Shown here: positions 1-11,305 of the stretch, piece after piece | How positions within the stretch are numbered: the stretch's first letter is position 1 | Layout: each line of letters begins with the position of its first letter | Source of the DNA: Mytilisepta virgata | Taxonomy: Eukaryota > Mollusca > Bivalvia > Mytilida > Mytilidae | NCBI GenBank assembly: GCA_028015205.1 | Contig: CM051514.1 | Location: 28,102,150 to 28,166,149 of the forward strand | Direction of reading: 5' to 3' | Length of the DNA: 64,000 nucleotides | Translations under genes and position numbers: made by a program | Notes under the pieces: generated by a model | Databases searched by the model: none | The model's input: only the letters and a program-made list of their open reading frames with translations | What the model was told of the DNA's origin: nothing

Positions 1-125
1 AAACCTTATTGCACATATACATACAGTGTATGACAATGCTGTATAGAAATATAATGCCTAAGTTTTGAAAATGAAAATTCTTAAATCTTATTAATTTTCA
101 TAAATTCACTATTTTCGCAATTCGA
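1..125. repeat. Dispersed repeat family A, partial copy
   Basis: The window opens inside a dispersed repeat marked by AAACCTTATTGCACAT followed by ACAGTGTATGACAAT and CTGTATAGAAAT. Recognisably related copies lie near 12.93 kb, 19.98 kb, 20.64-20.94 kb (reverse orientation, three short tandem copies) and 48.85-49.07 kb. No coding potential is seen. The true left end is outside the window. Confidence 0.7.
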
Positions 126-3100
126 CGCATGTAAGCTCAAAGTTCTGAAAATCATGTTTTGTTAAATTTTGGGTACATTTGTACAATTACGAAACAACGT
201 GCAGGAATTGAAATTCTGTTTTGCCTGTCAAATTAATTAAAAATTTTGCCAAGAAAAAATATTGTATCTTTCACATCTGCAACCATTCATACAATCATCT
301 CCAAAAACGGGTTTCGTCAAATTGTAAGTGCTGTTTTTCACAAGGCGAAAGGAAAATGAACGATATAAGTTCGTCATCTATACCACGCAGCTTTTATTGA
401 AAAATGGTTCAGTCATCATATACTGATAAATGTCGGTTTAATACGTGGTAGGTGCACTGAGTTCTATGTTTTGTTTTAACCACAATTCATTATACCTTAA
501 GGAGGTTCGCGGGTCTTAAATGTTCGCGCCACTGCACAATTTGCTGAGCATAGTGACGGTATCCAGGTCGGAAAGTAAACTGAAATAACGTGTTTATGTC
601 TGAACTTATATTAAAATGAAATATAAATTATCGTAGTCCAAAACATATGATGTCGGTAAATCATAATTAACTTCCCGGGATGAAACAAGTGACATATTTT
701 CGGGGAAAGTTCTGCTTTTGATAAGTACCTGGATGGAAATCGACATATAAACATAGCGATATTCATTCTTGTACGTCTTAAAGCAGTTCTGCAATCATAC
801 ATGGAGTGGTGTTATCGACAGAAGAAAACATTTCGATGAGTTCGTGATTTTTGTTTTTATGTTAAAAAAAAACAGCCGAAATCATTTGTGTACTCCTATT
901 GCGCGACTCTCGTTGAAAGGGGCGAATGAAACATCAAATATAATCTAGAGGGAAAATTTTTTAAAGATGCATTGAGCAAAAACTTAATTCAGGATGAATT
1001 ATTTTGGCATGACCAAATGTTATATTTAAAGCAAGACATAATCTGGTGTCGTGAAATATTTTTGACACCATCCATGAGCCTAATGTTATCTTTAAATTAA
1101 TTTTTTACAGTTGTTGCTTGCTTACATGCTCAATTTTTTTACCACAATATACTGTCATTTTATTTCCTGGTAACATTCAATCCTTACATTTCTTAACACA
1201 TTTCTGAGTCTGTCTTTTGTTTTAATTCCTATTGAAACAAACATATGTGTAGATTTACCTTGATCCATAAATATATATGCCCTGTTTGCTTTTGTTTGTT
1301 ATTGCCTTTAAGACTATTTGAACAATTAACAAATATTAACCTTTTTTATTTATGTCTATGATTTACATATATATAATATGTCTTTGAAAAGTCATTTTCT
1401 GAAATCATACTGGTACCTTGTCAGAATTGTTAATGTCATTTCTTAAGGTGTTTTTATGTTTTTTTTTTGTACTAAACTTTTTAATTCCCCAAAATTATAT
1501 TACATTATATGTATAAGTATTAGGTTTCATTATATTATATAAACGTTACTATGGCTAACTATGAGTTTATGTTACTTTAGCCCTTTTGTTTAAATCACCA
1601 AGACTAAATAAACATGGGATCCTCTTTCTAAATGGTATTAATGGATCTTAACTGGCAATCGGTATGGCAATTACAGCCCAATTTAGTTAAACATGAGAGC
1701 ATTAGGAAAAAAAACTTGCACCATAGTTCTTTATTGCATGTACTAGTAGGAACCCGCGATTCTCGCGGAAGAGGTAAGGAAGTCGATATTAAGTATGTTA
1801 ACAATACTGATGCTGCAGAGTAAAAAAAATGTTAAAAGGGAGATGGCGAACAAAACCCTACATCATTGATAGCACAGTTTCAAATTTTATGCGATATTCT
1901 CAGCGGCCGGGTGTATTTAAGGAGGAGAAGACTCTTACTTTCCTGGTGCAACTGATTTTTATTTATGCGAGTTCATTGTGTATCCCGGTACACCAGATAT
2001 TGTTATTTACTGGTAACCAATGCATTATCTCAACAATAGAAGTGTATCGTCAATTGCCGCTAGTGTACCGTTAATTTCAGCCTGTTGCCATTTACAGTAC
2101 ACCTACATGTATACTATTGCAAAAGGTACCAGAAAGGAGCAATATATAGCTGCTGTAAGGGGATGCACAGTGGTGTTAGTCTTAATGTGTTTTTTCTTCA
2201 ACAATTTTGTATTGTCATTATTTGTTTGCTTGTTTCCTAAGTTTTGTCCTTTCCCTTGGCCTTTAGTCTTTTAATACTTAGGGGACAATCCGGCGGACAA
2301 CCATTTCATTCTGGGTGTTTATCATGTACACGCCACGTGGAGACAAGACACGCCGTACATGCAGGTGTTCAGCCTGTGATAATTCTTTTTTATTTAAATG
2401 ACAAATTAACATACTGTAAATGTTCAATGTACACAACGGCATCTATTATTTATTTATTAGTGCAGATAATCATGGCGTCTCAAGGGTATAATTATTTTTG
2501 ATTTTTTTATCCCTCATTGATGGAATATACGTCTAAGTAAAAATTTCCCAAGACGGATTAATTGTTTGGACTAACCTTTTATGTACCATCGGTATTGTGT
2601 ACACGCCATGTGATTTTTGGAAACGCGTTGAGATATAAATTACACATTAGAAAGCCAAAAGATGTACATTGACTGAATCAAGCGTTTCCTGTGACTGTGA
2701 TCAAAGAAAATGGGGGCTTTCATACGTCTAAATCTATTTTACCTACTATTAATACTGTGTAAAGAATATTTTCATTCAATGTTTGACGGCGGTGTTACTT
2801 GTTTTGTACGAAAAGGAAATGTAACAGGAGGGTCTGCCATCTATGCTTTTCCATGCCCCACTATTTAATTGCTATTCCGACAAACCTCAAATAAAAGTTT
2901 CACAATAAACCATTAATTTACAAACGAATGGACAGACAGTAATTAAGACATGCAGTTTGTTCCACTGGGACTCTAAGCTGTTTATATAATTTTTTAAAAC
3001 GTTTTCATATTCTACTAACCATGTTAACATAGAACAAAGATTCGAAACATATAATTCAAAATAAAAATAGGAATTCCTTCCAAAAAAGAAATAGTTCTAT

Positions 3101-4665
3101 ATCAAAAATAATTATAATTTGGCAAAGTAAAAATAACCACAGAAATCATATTTCTAGGAAAACATGCTTGGTTGCCTATTGTCTATTTGGTTTGATGACG
3201 CAGACCAGTAATGGTATTGCGCTAGATTATCTTACTATCCAGAGACAAAAAAATGCTCTGTTTAAATTTTAAGTATCTTATTATTATTCTTTTTTTGTTG
3301 CGAGTTCTTATTTTATATATTTTCCTTTATCAAATTATTAATCATCATTTATATTGCAAGGAATATGACAGTCCAAATTTGTATGTGTTTTAGATCTAAA
3401 TCTGTTTTTTAAAAGATTTTAGGTAACTAACTTGACAGAATGTGCTCTAATAAGTTAAATATGCTCAGAGATTCTCCCACCAGCGCGTTTTTCACTTTGG
3501 TTACATTTATCTTTTTCTTGAAAAAAATTGTTAGGTTTCTTAATCCTCACTACCAGCTCAGATAACCTAGATTTCAAAATTGCCAAAGATGAAGAATCTC
3601 TTACAATTCCTATAACATCAGAGTTATTGCCCTTTTCCTACAATAATTACCGGATGTTTACAATGTATTTGACGTGTTTAGGCAGTAAGTCAGAAGCATG
3701 TACAAAGTTGTTTATTATACTCTTCTCTAGTGTTCAAAGTTTATACATATCTATAAGTAAATTATAGGAGGTAGTAGTGAGGAGGAAATCTTCAATCTGT
3801 TCAACTGTATTAGAAAATACATGTAACAAGGTTAGCATGACTGGGTACCCATACTTTGTTGTAAAAACATTAGTCGGAAATTTTTAACGTAGTCTCCATT
3901 TTTATTTAGTAACTGAATTCTTCTATTCAACTTTTAAAATTTAAACTGAAACTTCTAGTAGCAAATGAGTAGGGGATCTTGGGTATTCAAATAAGCAAGC
4001 TCCAAACCACATGGAGAAAGGAGTAACGAATAAGTATTACCAATATGCTTTAAATCAAATATACTAGTCATAAATCACGGTACCATATAACTATATCTTT
4101 TGCAAATTATTTAAGTTAACCCGAATATCTAATCATAATGATTATTTTTTTTAAGTTAAATGATTATTCCCGTTTTATAGAATGTTAAATTTTACCAAAA
4201 TAGATGCTATCCTAAAAATAAAAATAACTTTAGCAAAAATGTTATTTTAAAAGGGGAGATAATAAAATATTTATCATGCGAATAATACTCTTCCCAATGA
4301 CGGGTGTTTTTAGGACATTTTCACACAAAACTCAGTTTTCTAAAAAAGAAAAGAAATTCTCCTGAGGGCAAATTTGGGAACTACTGAATGTCACTAGTAT
4401 ATGTTATATCTCAAACATGTTATGGTTTCAGAGTTGTTACCGCTCAAAGAAAACGGTCTCGTCCTTTAGTATTAATGATGTACTTTTACAGTTTTGTATA
4501 AATTGGTCATAAATTTAATATTATTAATTATTTCATAATTTAATATATTGAAATTATAATCGATGAGAAATGTTACTACATACATCCAAAAAAAAAAATG
4601 TTGTTAAAAGCTTCGAAAAAGTGAAGACCAGGAATACGTGCTATAATCAACAAAATAAAATCAAT
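126..4665. other. Gene-free AT-rich stretch
   Basis: Only short reading frames without splice sites, motifs or plausible composition are present. Minor structures include a perfect 6-bp-stem hairpin (CCGCGA-TTC-TCGCGG) at 1754-1768. I see no exon, RNA gene or recognised transposon here. Confidence 0.6.
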
Positions 4666-4666
4666 A

Positions 4667-5826
4667 AAAAGGATCGTCAAAACAATTTTGTTTACATTGA
4701 TTTGTACATTTCTTAAGTTACAACAGAATGAAATTTACGAATTACTATAGTTGAATGATTTTCCGTGTACATTTTCCGTGTTTTGGACACTTTTTTTGTC
4801 ATTTTGGAATTGGAATTTCAATATTTATGATTTATTGTTTCAATTTTCCACATATTTTCAGCCTAATCCATTAAAGTTTGGAGACAAGTTGTCGGAATAT
4901 AAAGATTCAGTCTGCTTGGCAGATACAATTTATTATTTGTTTTAATATAAATAAAAAGGGTTGTTCGTCATATTAAAATTTTTTTTTGCTAAATAATGTC
5001 TTATGATTTATAATCTATTAACATATCAGATATTTTACAAGTACTAAACCATGTTACAAAAGGAGATGATATGGCACTATGCCTGTCCTTTTTGCCGACC
5101 TTAAAATTTGTATGATAAAAAATGATGAATAGGCCTAACAATTTAAAACAGATTGTTTGTATAGGCTTTCCAATGAAATTAAACATCTAAATACCATATG
5201 GAAGACCATGCTAAAAAGGAGATGATAGAGCACTATACCTGTCCTTTTTGTTGACCTTAAAATTTGTATAATAAAAAATGATGAATAGGCGTAAAAATTT
5301 AAAACAGATTGTTTGTGTAGGTGTTCCATTGTTTGTTTGTTTGTTTAGTTGGGATTTTACGCCGTTTTCAGCATATTTGCTATATCGTGGCGGCCAGTTT
5401 TTATTGGTGGAGGAAGCCGGAGTACCCGGAGAGAACCACCGACTTTCGGTAGGAAAATTGGCAATCCTTGTCAATTCAGATCGGAGTCGAGCACACCCCG
5501 CCACAGGTGAGATTCGAACTCACAACCTCAGCGTTGACAGGCTAGTGATCATTAGTAGTCATGACGAACTACCTAGACACTCGGCCACCGAGGCCCCCGG
5601 TGTTCCATTGAAAATAAACATCTACATGTAAATAACATAAGCGAGACAGTATAGTACGTGTACGTGAAGTCGTCCAACATGCAATGCAAGTTATATGAAA
5701 TAGTATAATATCTCTAAACATTTTTGTTTTTCAATACATACTTAAAAAAAATAACATTACTAGATTCCTTTGCAAACTAGAGAGAGGAGTAATTAACAAA
5801 GGAACGTTATACATCAGTGCATTTAA
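4667..5826. repeat. Duplicated block D1, copy 1 (partner 28,849-29,921)
   Basis: The two blocks align along their whole length. They share AAAAGGATCGTCAAAAC at the left end, the CATATTTTC/CCTAATCCATTAA stretch, an internal tandem duplication of about 160-170 bp (both copies carry AAAGGAGATGATA followed by CTGTCCTTTTT twice) and the right-end motif ATACATCAGTGCATTTAA. Copy 1 carries a SINE that copy 2 lacks. Copy 2 has about 215 extra bases (29,583-29,795). The block has no coding capacity and reads as an old repeat or segmental duplication. Confidence 0.8.
5332..5598 (-). mobile_element. tRNA-derived SINE, copy 1, with target-site duplication
   Basis: On the minus strand the element begins with a tRNA-like head: a box A-like TGGCCGAGTGTCTAGG, then box B-like GTTCGAATCTC. 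A conserved core follows (GCGGGGTGTG, CCGAAAGTCGGTGGTTCTC, ATTTTACGCCGTTTTCAGC read in either orientation), and the tail is (CAAA)n. It is flanked by a 12-bp direct repeat GGTGTTCCATTG (5320-5331 and 5599-5610). The paralogous block at 29.34 kb has a single near-identical empty site. The family resembles mollusc SINEs with a deeply conserved central domain (Nin-DC or V-SINE/RUDI type); I cannot choose between these without alignment. Confidence 0.88.
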
Positions 5827-5839
5827 AATACATCAGATA

Positions 5840-6499
5840 TGTTACGGTCAGAAATCAAATTTTAATTGTAGCCAACAAAAGACACACATCAATAATAAAA
5901 TTTAACAAGATTTATTATACACAAGTTTACAAAAAATATTATACAAAATGAAATGTCAAATTAACTGTTTAAAATATATATGTCCGATCCTTTGTTTTTT
6001 CTTTATCCAGAATTCTTCTCGTCACTGTTGCGGGAATCCAAACAGAATATTATGTCTAATCAGTCACTATCTAGTACAATGTGTGTAATGTAAATAAAAG
6101 TGTGTCAATCCAACATCCGAGAACACAAGAATGTTAATGTCTGATCTGATCTGAAAGTCTACCTTTAGTCCGTATATATAGCCGCCACGGAAATCAATAG
6201 AACACAATAGAAAGGATCCTGTTAGAATATTGTATAACGGAAACTTCTAGAATTCGGCAGAAGTTTGAATTACACATCGTATATTATGATAATTCCAGAA
6301 TTATTATGTAAGGCAATAACAAAGTTCTAATCATTCCACCAGTATCTATTATTGTTTCAGTGATTTCTAAACTGCACAGTTATAACATTATTTGGTAAAC
6401 AACTATAAGTATTATGTAAGCATATTGTATATGTTATAAGGCCACACAAAACAAATTGGGCCAAGATTAAATAAATATAATAATTACAATATCATAACA
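5840..6499 (-). repeat. 3' LTR of the Gmr1-like element
   Basis: The boundaries are inferred from a TGTTA...TAACA terminal inverted repeat, with the inner edge immediately next to a polypurine tract. In the minus orientation it carries a TATATATA box at 6173-6180 and an AATAAA polyadenylation signal at 5911-5916, so U3, R and U5 are in the right order. The 660-bp length is ordinary for this class. No partner LTR is found in the window. Confidence 0.78.
6172..6181 (-). promoter_or_regulatory. LTR TATA box
   Basis: The minus strand reads CTATATATAC, sitting about 320 bases inside the LTR and about 260 bases before the AATAAA signal. This spacing fits a U3 promoter with R downstream. Confidence 0.6.
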
Positions 6500-6510
6500 C
6501 CTCCCCTCTT
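6500..6510 (-). other. Polypurine tract
   Basis: The minus strand reads AAGAGGGGAGG directly before the LTR's TGTTATG start. This is the expected primer site for plus-strand DNA synthesis and fixes the inner LTR edge. Confidence 0.78.
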
Positions 6511-6600
6511 AAAAGAAGTTTGAGTGTAACGAGAACTTTTCATGAACAATATATACAAAAATATATAGTATGTATACAGTGTTTTAATAAGATCTAGATA

Positions 6601-7461
6601 CTGTGGATTCATTAATAGTCGTTGTATACCAATTTTCGTGGTTTTCGTGGGTCCCAGTAAACCACGAATTTAAATATCCAACGAAAAATAATTTTTTTAC
6701 TCTTGTTCAAATGCACTGAAGTTTGAAACCACGGAGTTTTGAACAATTGCGTTTTACTGCATGTACTTGAATTCTGAAATATCATGAGTTAGCTATATCC
6801 ACAGAGGATACTGTGTTTCATCTAATTTTGTCTTAAGGTAACATATAAACGCTCAAACAATTTTCTTTTAAAAGATTTTAACTGTGTAAATTGTCGCTTA
6901 ATTCACTTCAGTTTTTTTTTATTCAAACATTCAAGAAAAATCTTAATCCTAAGTAGACCTAAACAATACAGACTTTCTCATAAATTACAGTAAAAACATC
7001 TTATCAAAAGATAATAAAGCAGAAATTATTGATCGTAATCGGATTAAAAATATGTATGTATATGCCCCGAGGTATTTGGTGACAATTAAGTGATTGCAAT
7101 TTTGTCAATATATATTTCACACCTGTTTAACCTAATGAGTAAATAATTATGGATTTTGTTAATCTTGTTAAATTCATGACAAGCTTTAATTGTTCCGTTA
7201 CATATTTAAAGAATCTGTTTGTTAGACTTTTGTTTAATGAGCGCTTTAAATCAGTACTTTACTGTACAATATCAAGTCTGATCGACACGTTTTGTCGCAG
7301 TATTTTCATGATATCTGATGTGCCAAGCCACGAATTTAAGTATTTCAACAACTTTTTATATTTTGTTCTAAGCCAGCAATCCACGAATTTATGTATCCCA
7401 CGAAATGCCTTTTTCCTCTATCCACGAAAACTGGTATCCACGAAAATAAATGAATCCACAG
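6601..7461. mobile_element. Non-autonomous TA-target DNA transposon inside RNase H
   Basis: The 861-bp insertion begins CTGTGGATTCATT and ends AATGAATCCACAG, with wider inverted similarity (TTTTCGTGG / CCACGAAAA). It is flanked by TA at 6599-6600 and 7462-7463, suggesting a Tc1/mariner-like target duplication. Removing it and one TA reconnects the RNase H reading frame, which then stops within about five codons. It has subterminal CCACGAATTTA repeats and no transposase frame; a 115-codon frame inside it is low-complexity and unconvincing. Similar ACTGTGGATTCATT-ended repeats are common in bivalves as I recall. Confidence 0.85.
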
Positions 7462-7463
7462 TA

Positions 7464-7850
7464 AAGCATCTGCTATTACATTATCTTTACCTTTAATATA
7501 TTTTACAATAATATCATATTCCTGTAACAATAAACTCCACCTGGTCAACCTCTGATTTTTGTTTCTCATTTTATGTATGAAGGGGAGAGGATTATGATCA
7601 GTATAAACCAGAATAGGATGCATAGTGGGATTTAAATATACACCAAAATGTTGAAGTGCAGAAAACAGTGCAAAACACTCTTTTTCAATAGTTGAATAAT
7701 GTTTCCGATGTTTATCTAATTTCTTAGAAAAATATGATATAGTTTTCTCAACATTATCATTTGTTTCTTGATATAAAACGGTTCCAACTCCTACATCACT
7801 TGCATCAACGGTAAGTTTGAATTACTTTTCAAAGTCTGGAGTGATAAGAA
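7464..7850 (-). pseudogene. RNase H domain of the retroelement
   Basis: A continuous minus-strand frame shows the family order: VDASDVGVG with the first catalytic Asp, TIEKECFAL with the catalytic Glu, VYTDHNPL with the next Asp, and the terminal KDNVIADAL motif with the last Asp. All four acidic residues are present, so this is the best-preserved enzyme domain of the element. The frame is broken at its C-terminal motif by the DNA transposon at 6601-7461. In the element it would degrade the RNA strand of the RNA:DNA hybrid during reverse transcription. The entry is fragmentary relative to a full polyprotein. Confidence 0.88.
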
Positions 7851-7903
7851 CGGGACTGTTAATTAAAAGTGATTTGCTTTTTTCAAAAGCGTTTTGACAA
7901 TTA

Positions 7904-8794
7904 TCACCCAGGATGAATTAAGAATATTTTCGTAAAAGATGAGTCAATGGTTGAACAACAGTACCATAATTTGAAAAAAAAATTCTGTAAAATCCAATCA
8001 TGCCTAAACATCTCAAAAGTTGTTTTTTTATTTGTAGGAGGAGGAAAATTGGTAATTGCATCCACTTTAGCCATAATAGGTTTCACTTGACCTTGGCCAA
8101 CTGCTTTAAATAATCAACAGTGGCCTTACAAAATTCACTTTTACCAGGATTAACAGTCAAATTTGATTGTAACAGTCTATCAAAAGTATCATATAAATGT
8201 GTTAAATGCACTTCACAGCTATCACTACATACAATAAGATCATCAATACAAGCGTAACAACAGTCTAAATCTTTTATAACATTATTGATCATTCTTTGAA
8301 ATGTAGCTGGAGCATTGTTCATACCAAACGGCATGACAGTATATTGAAATAAGCCGTCTGATGTGACAAAAGTTGATATTTCACGAGCTCTCGGTGTCAA
8401 GGGGACCTGCCAGTAACCTTTAAATAAATCAAATTTGCTTACGAATTTTGTTTGTCCAATGTTATCAGTACAATCGTCTATCCTTGGAATCGGATAGGAG
8501 TCAGATTTTGAAACCGAATCTACTTTCTGAAATCAGTAACGAAACGAAAGGTTTTATAGGATTGGGCACAAGGAGACAAGGACAGTTCCATTCACTGTTA
8601 CTCGGCTCAATAATACCATTGTCAAGCATATATCTAATTTCTTGTCTCATAAAATCAAGTTTAAGTGGATTGAGCCGGTAAGGATGTTGCTTAATTGGAG
8701 AAGCATCGCCTACATCAACATTATGACAAACAGCAGTAGTTCTGTTTGGCACATCTGGAAAAAGATTTTTAAAAGAAAATACCAAAGTTTTCAA
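7904..8794 (-). pseudogene. Reverse transcriptase domain of the retroelement
   Basis: Three minus-strand segments in different frames together cover a Ty3/gypsy RT. 8794-8501 has the N-terminal part (HPYRLNP, EIRYMLDNGIIEPS, SEWNCPCLLVP). 8400-8083 has TPRAREISTFVTSDGLFQYT, VMPFGMNNAPATFQ and the active-site box read as CIDD at 8239-8250, where YIDD/YVDD is usual. 8082-7904 has the connection segment. The two catalytic aspartates of the box survive although the Tyr is changed. Frameshifts near 8.5-8.4, 8.09 and 7.9 kb prevent a full protein. Its position downstream of integrase is the key architectural observation. Confidence 0.9.
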
Positions 8795-8860
8795 TTTTTC
8801 TCGCGATCAAAAGTCAGATGTGCAAGTTTAAGTCTAAATTTGACAAAATTACTGAATGTT

Positions 8861-10201
8861 TTAATCTAACAGTTTGTTCCATAGTCTTGGAATCAAAGAT
8901 GGTTCAATTATGTCTGGTTTTTCATGATCGTTCTCCAATTTGACCATGGCTAAAGTGGTAATTGGTTTACTCTCACTTTCATTAATACGCTCAAAATATG
9001 GTTTTAACATATTAATGTGACACACACTATTTTGTTTACGACGACCTGGAGTTTTTACAATATAATTCAAATCATTGATTTTACTCTGGATTGTATAAGG
9101 ACCACAGTATTTAGCCTGTAAAGGATGCCCAGCGACTGGCAAAACTACAATTATCTTATCACCTGGCTCAAAAACTCTCTCTGGCATCTTTATCATACCA
9201 TGTTTTCTTCTTATTCTGTACAGTTTTTAAGTTTTTCTGAGCAATTTGACAAGCAGTATACAATTTTTCTTTAAATATAGATACATAGTCTAGAAGATTC
9301 AAGCCAGTGTGTTGAGTAAGCCATTTTTCCTTAACCAATTTCAAAAGTCAACTTACAGTATGACCAAACACCAACTGAAAGGGGCTAAAACCAAGGGATT
9401 CTTGGACAGCCTCTCGGGTCGCAAAAAGTAGAAAGTGAACACCATCATCCTAGTCCCTGTCAAATTGGAGACAAAAATTTGATAAGCACTTGATCTATAC
9501 TGAGCAATCCCTAACTGGTAAACGACCTGCTGAAATAAACCTGACAAATTTGAACCCTGGTCGGACTGTATAGACTTAGGAAGTCCTACTAATGTGAAAA
9601 ATTTGATAAGAGCTTTGACAATAGTTGGTGTCTTGATATATCTTAAGGGAATAGCCTCAGGAAAGCGAGTGGGTGTACACATGATCGTCAATAAATACGC
9701 ATTTCCAGTCTTGGTCTTTGGTAAAGGTCCAACACAATCAATAAGTACTCGGCTGAAAAGTTCTTCAAAGGCTGGAATTGGCAGAAGTGGTGCTGGTGGT
9801 ATTTTCTGGTTAGGTTTGCCAACAACCAGGCATATATGGCATGATTTGCAGTATTCTGTGACATCATTTATAAGTCTGGGCCAGTAGAAATGTAAGATCT
9901 TAAGGCAAGTCTTCCTTATACCTAAATATCCAGCCAAGTGGGTGTCATGGGCAAGACCAATAATTTCTTGCCTATAGACTTTAGGTACCTACACTTGGTA
10001 TACCACTCTCCATTCCTCCTCAGGGGGCCTCCACTTTTTCATCAAAATGCCGTTTATATGGTAGTAACATTCGGCCAATTTGTCTGCTTCTTCTTGGAGT
10101 AGAGCCCTCTTGCGGAGCTGAAGAACCTCAAGGTCTTTATTTTGTTCTTCCATAAATTTTCTTTTCTCTAATGAATGGCTATTCACGTCTGGCCATGGCA
10201 T
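8861..10201 (-). pseudogene. Integrase region of the retroelement
   Basis: From 10,201 downward come a leader segment (MKKWRPPEEEWRVVYQV) and the zinc-binding region with YCKSCHIC near 9.85 kb; the upstream His pair lies in AHDTHLAGY, where a usual His-Leu-Gly reads Tyr-Leu-Gly. Next is the catalytic core with IDCVGPLP (first Asp) and QSDQGSN (second Asp). After SSAY the expected segment with the catalytic Glu is missing, apparently deleted, and the frame shifts. The SH3-like C-terminal domain is at 9196-8861 (FEPGDKIIVVLPVAGHPLQA, CHINMLKPY). One stop falls between the leader and the zinc region. A non-functional copy. Confidence 0.9.
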
Positions 10202-10335
10202 AATTACATGCTTGTTAGTACCAGGTGGTCTTATTGCCTTTTATGAGCTACCGGGACCTTCAATGTCGGCAAGGAAAGTGTTAGAAAGGTTCATATAATC
10301 GTACTGGTCTTCTTGTAAATCCTCACGATGCCTCT

Positions 10336-11003
10336 GCATGGTGGACCCTAGGTCCCCGAGGGTATTCATTGATTTGTTATAAAAATTACCAGTATTTAGC
10401 GAAATTCAAAAATAGTAGAATTACTAAGGGTTCATTCCTTGTATTGCACATAGCTGAAATTTGGCTTCCAATTTCGGTATATTTGGTTATGAGTACTTCT
10501 TGTTTTAAAATAAGTTTGGTTTTTGGTCTTCCGAATGTTTCGGTTTTAATGCTGTTGATGAGAGGTAACTCCTTGAAATGCGTCGTATACAAATTTACTA
10601 TATCTAATATTAGTATCTTTGGTTTGTTATTTTGAAACCCCTGGGACGATGCCTCTGCATGGTGGACCCTATGTGCTCGAGGGTATTCGCCAACCCAGTC
10701 GTCAGACTTGTCTGACATGATTATTCATTGATTTGTTATAGAAATTACCAGTATTTAGCAAAATTCAAAAATAGTAGAATTACTAAGGGTTCATTCCTTG
10801 TATTGCACATGGTAGATGTCCTTAGATGAAATTTGGCTTCCAATTTCGGTATTTTGGGTTTTGAGTACTTCTTGTTTAAAATAAGTTTGGTTTTTGGTCT
10901 TCCAAATGTTTCGGTTTTAATGCTGCTGATGAGTGGTAACTCCTTGAAATGCGTCGTATACAGCATAGTATAAATTTTCTATATCTAATATTAGTATCTA
11001 ATA
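10336..11003 (-). repeat. Imperfect tandem duplication between protease and integrase
   Basis: Two copies (about 10,336-10,647 and 10,648-11,003) share GATGCCTCTGCATGGTGGA, TTACCAGTATTTAGC, TTTGGCTTCCAATTTCGGTA and TCCTTGAAATGCGTCGTATA. Minus-strand translation gives two near-identical 70-110 codon frames (TTHFKELPL, KTETFGRPKTKLIL) that match no pol domain I know. It is either a duplicated piece of linker or an insertion that was then duplicated. Confidence 0.72.
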
Positions 11004-11305
11004 TTAGTTATTTTGTTGTTTTCTTGCCATCGGCCTAGTAACAACACAAGCTGGATACAGTTCTGCATCATCTTCAGGTGATTTAACATCCACCACCGGT
11101 TCACTGGTAACAATTGGTTCAGCAACCACTTTGTTCGTAGCTAGATCATTTCCTAGCAATAATGAAACACACTCAACAGGGAGAGTAGGACGAACACCCA
11201 CAACAACTGGTCCCAACAGACGTCTCCGCGAACAAAGGCAACACACCTTCTAACAACAAAGTCTGAGAGCTCCAGACAAAGCTCCAGTGTCCCGTAAAAT
11301 CTTAA
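11004..11305 (-). pseudogene. Retropepsin-like protease region
   Basis: The minus strand contains the active-site signature DTGA (Asp codon near 11,289-11,291) preceded by SQPIKILR, then a shifted frame with VVVGVRPTLPVE and SLLLGNDLA. The LLGNDL motif is typical of the protease C-terminal half in gypsy-type elements. It lies directly downstream of the zinc knuckle and upstream of integrase. A frameshift near 11,250 separates the two halves. Confidence 0.78.

Noticed and set aside
1632..1823. 63-codon plus-strand frame with a more ordinary composition (GTRDSRGRGKEVD)
   Set aside because: No splice acceptor or donor fits, no homology is recognised, and the following sequence does not extend it.
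7149..7496. 115-codon plus-strand frame
   Set aside because: It runs through the inserted DNA transposon and into the antisense of RNase H; composition and position show it is a by-product.
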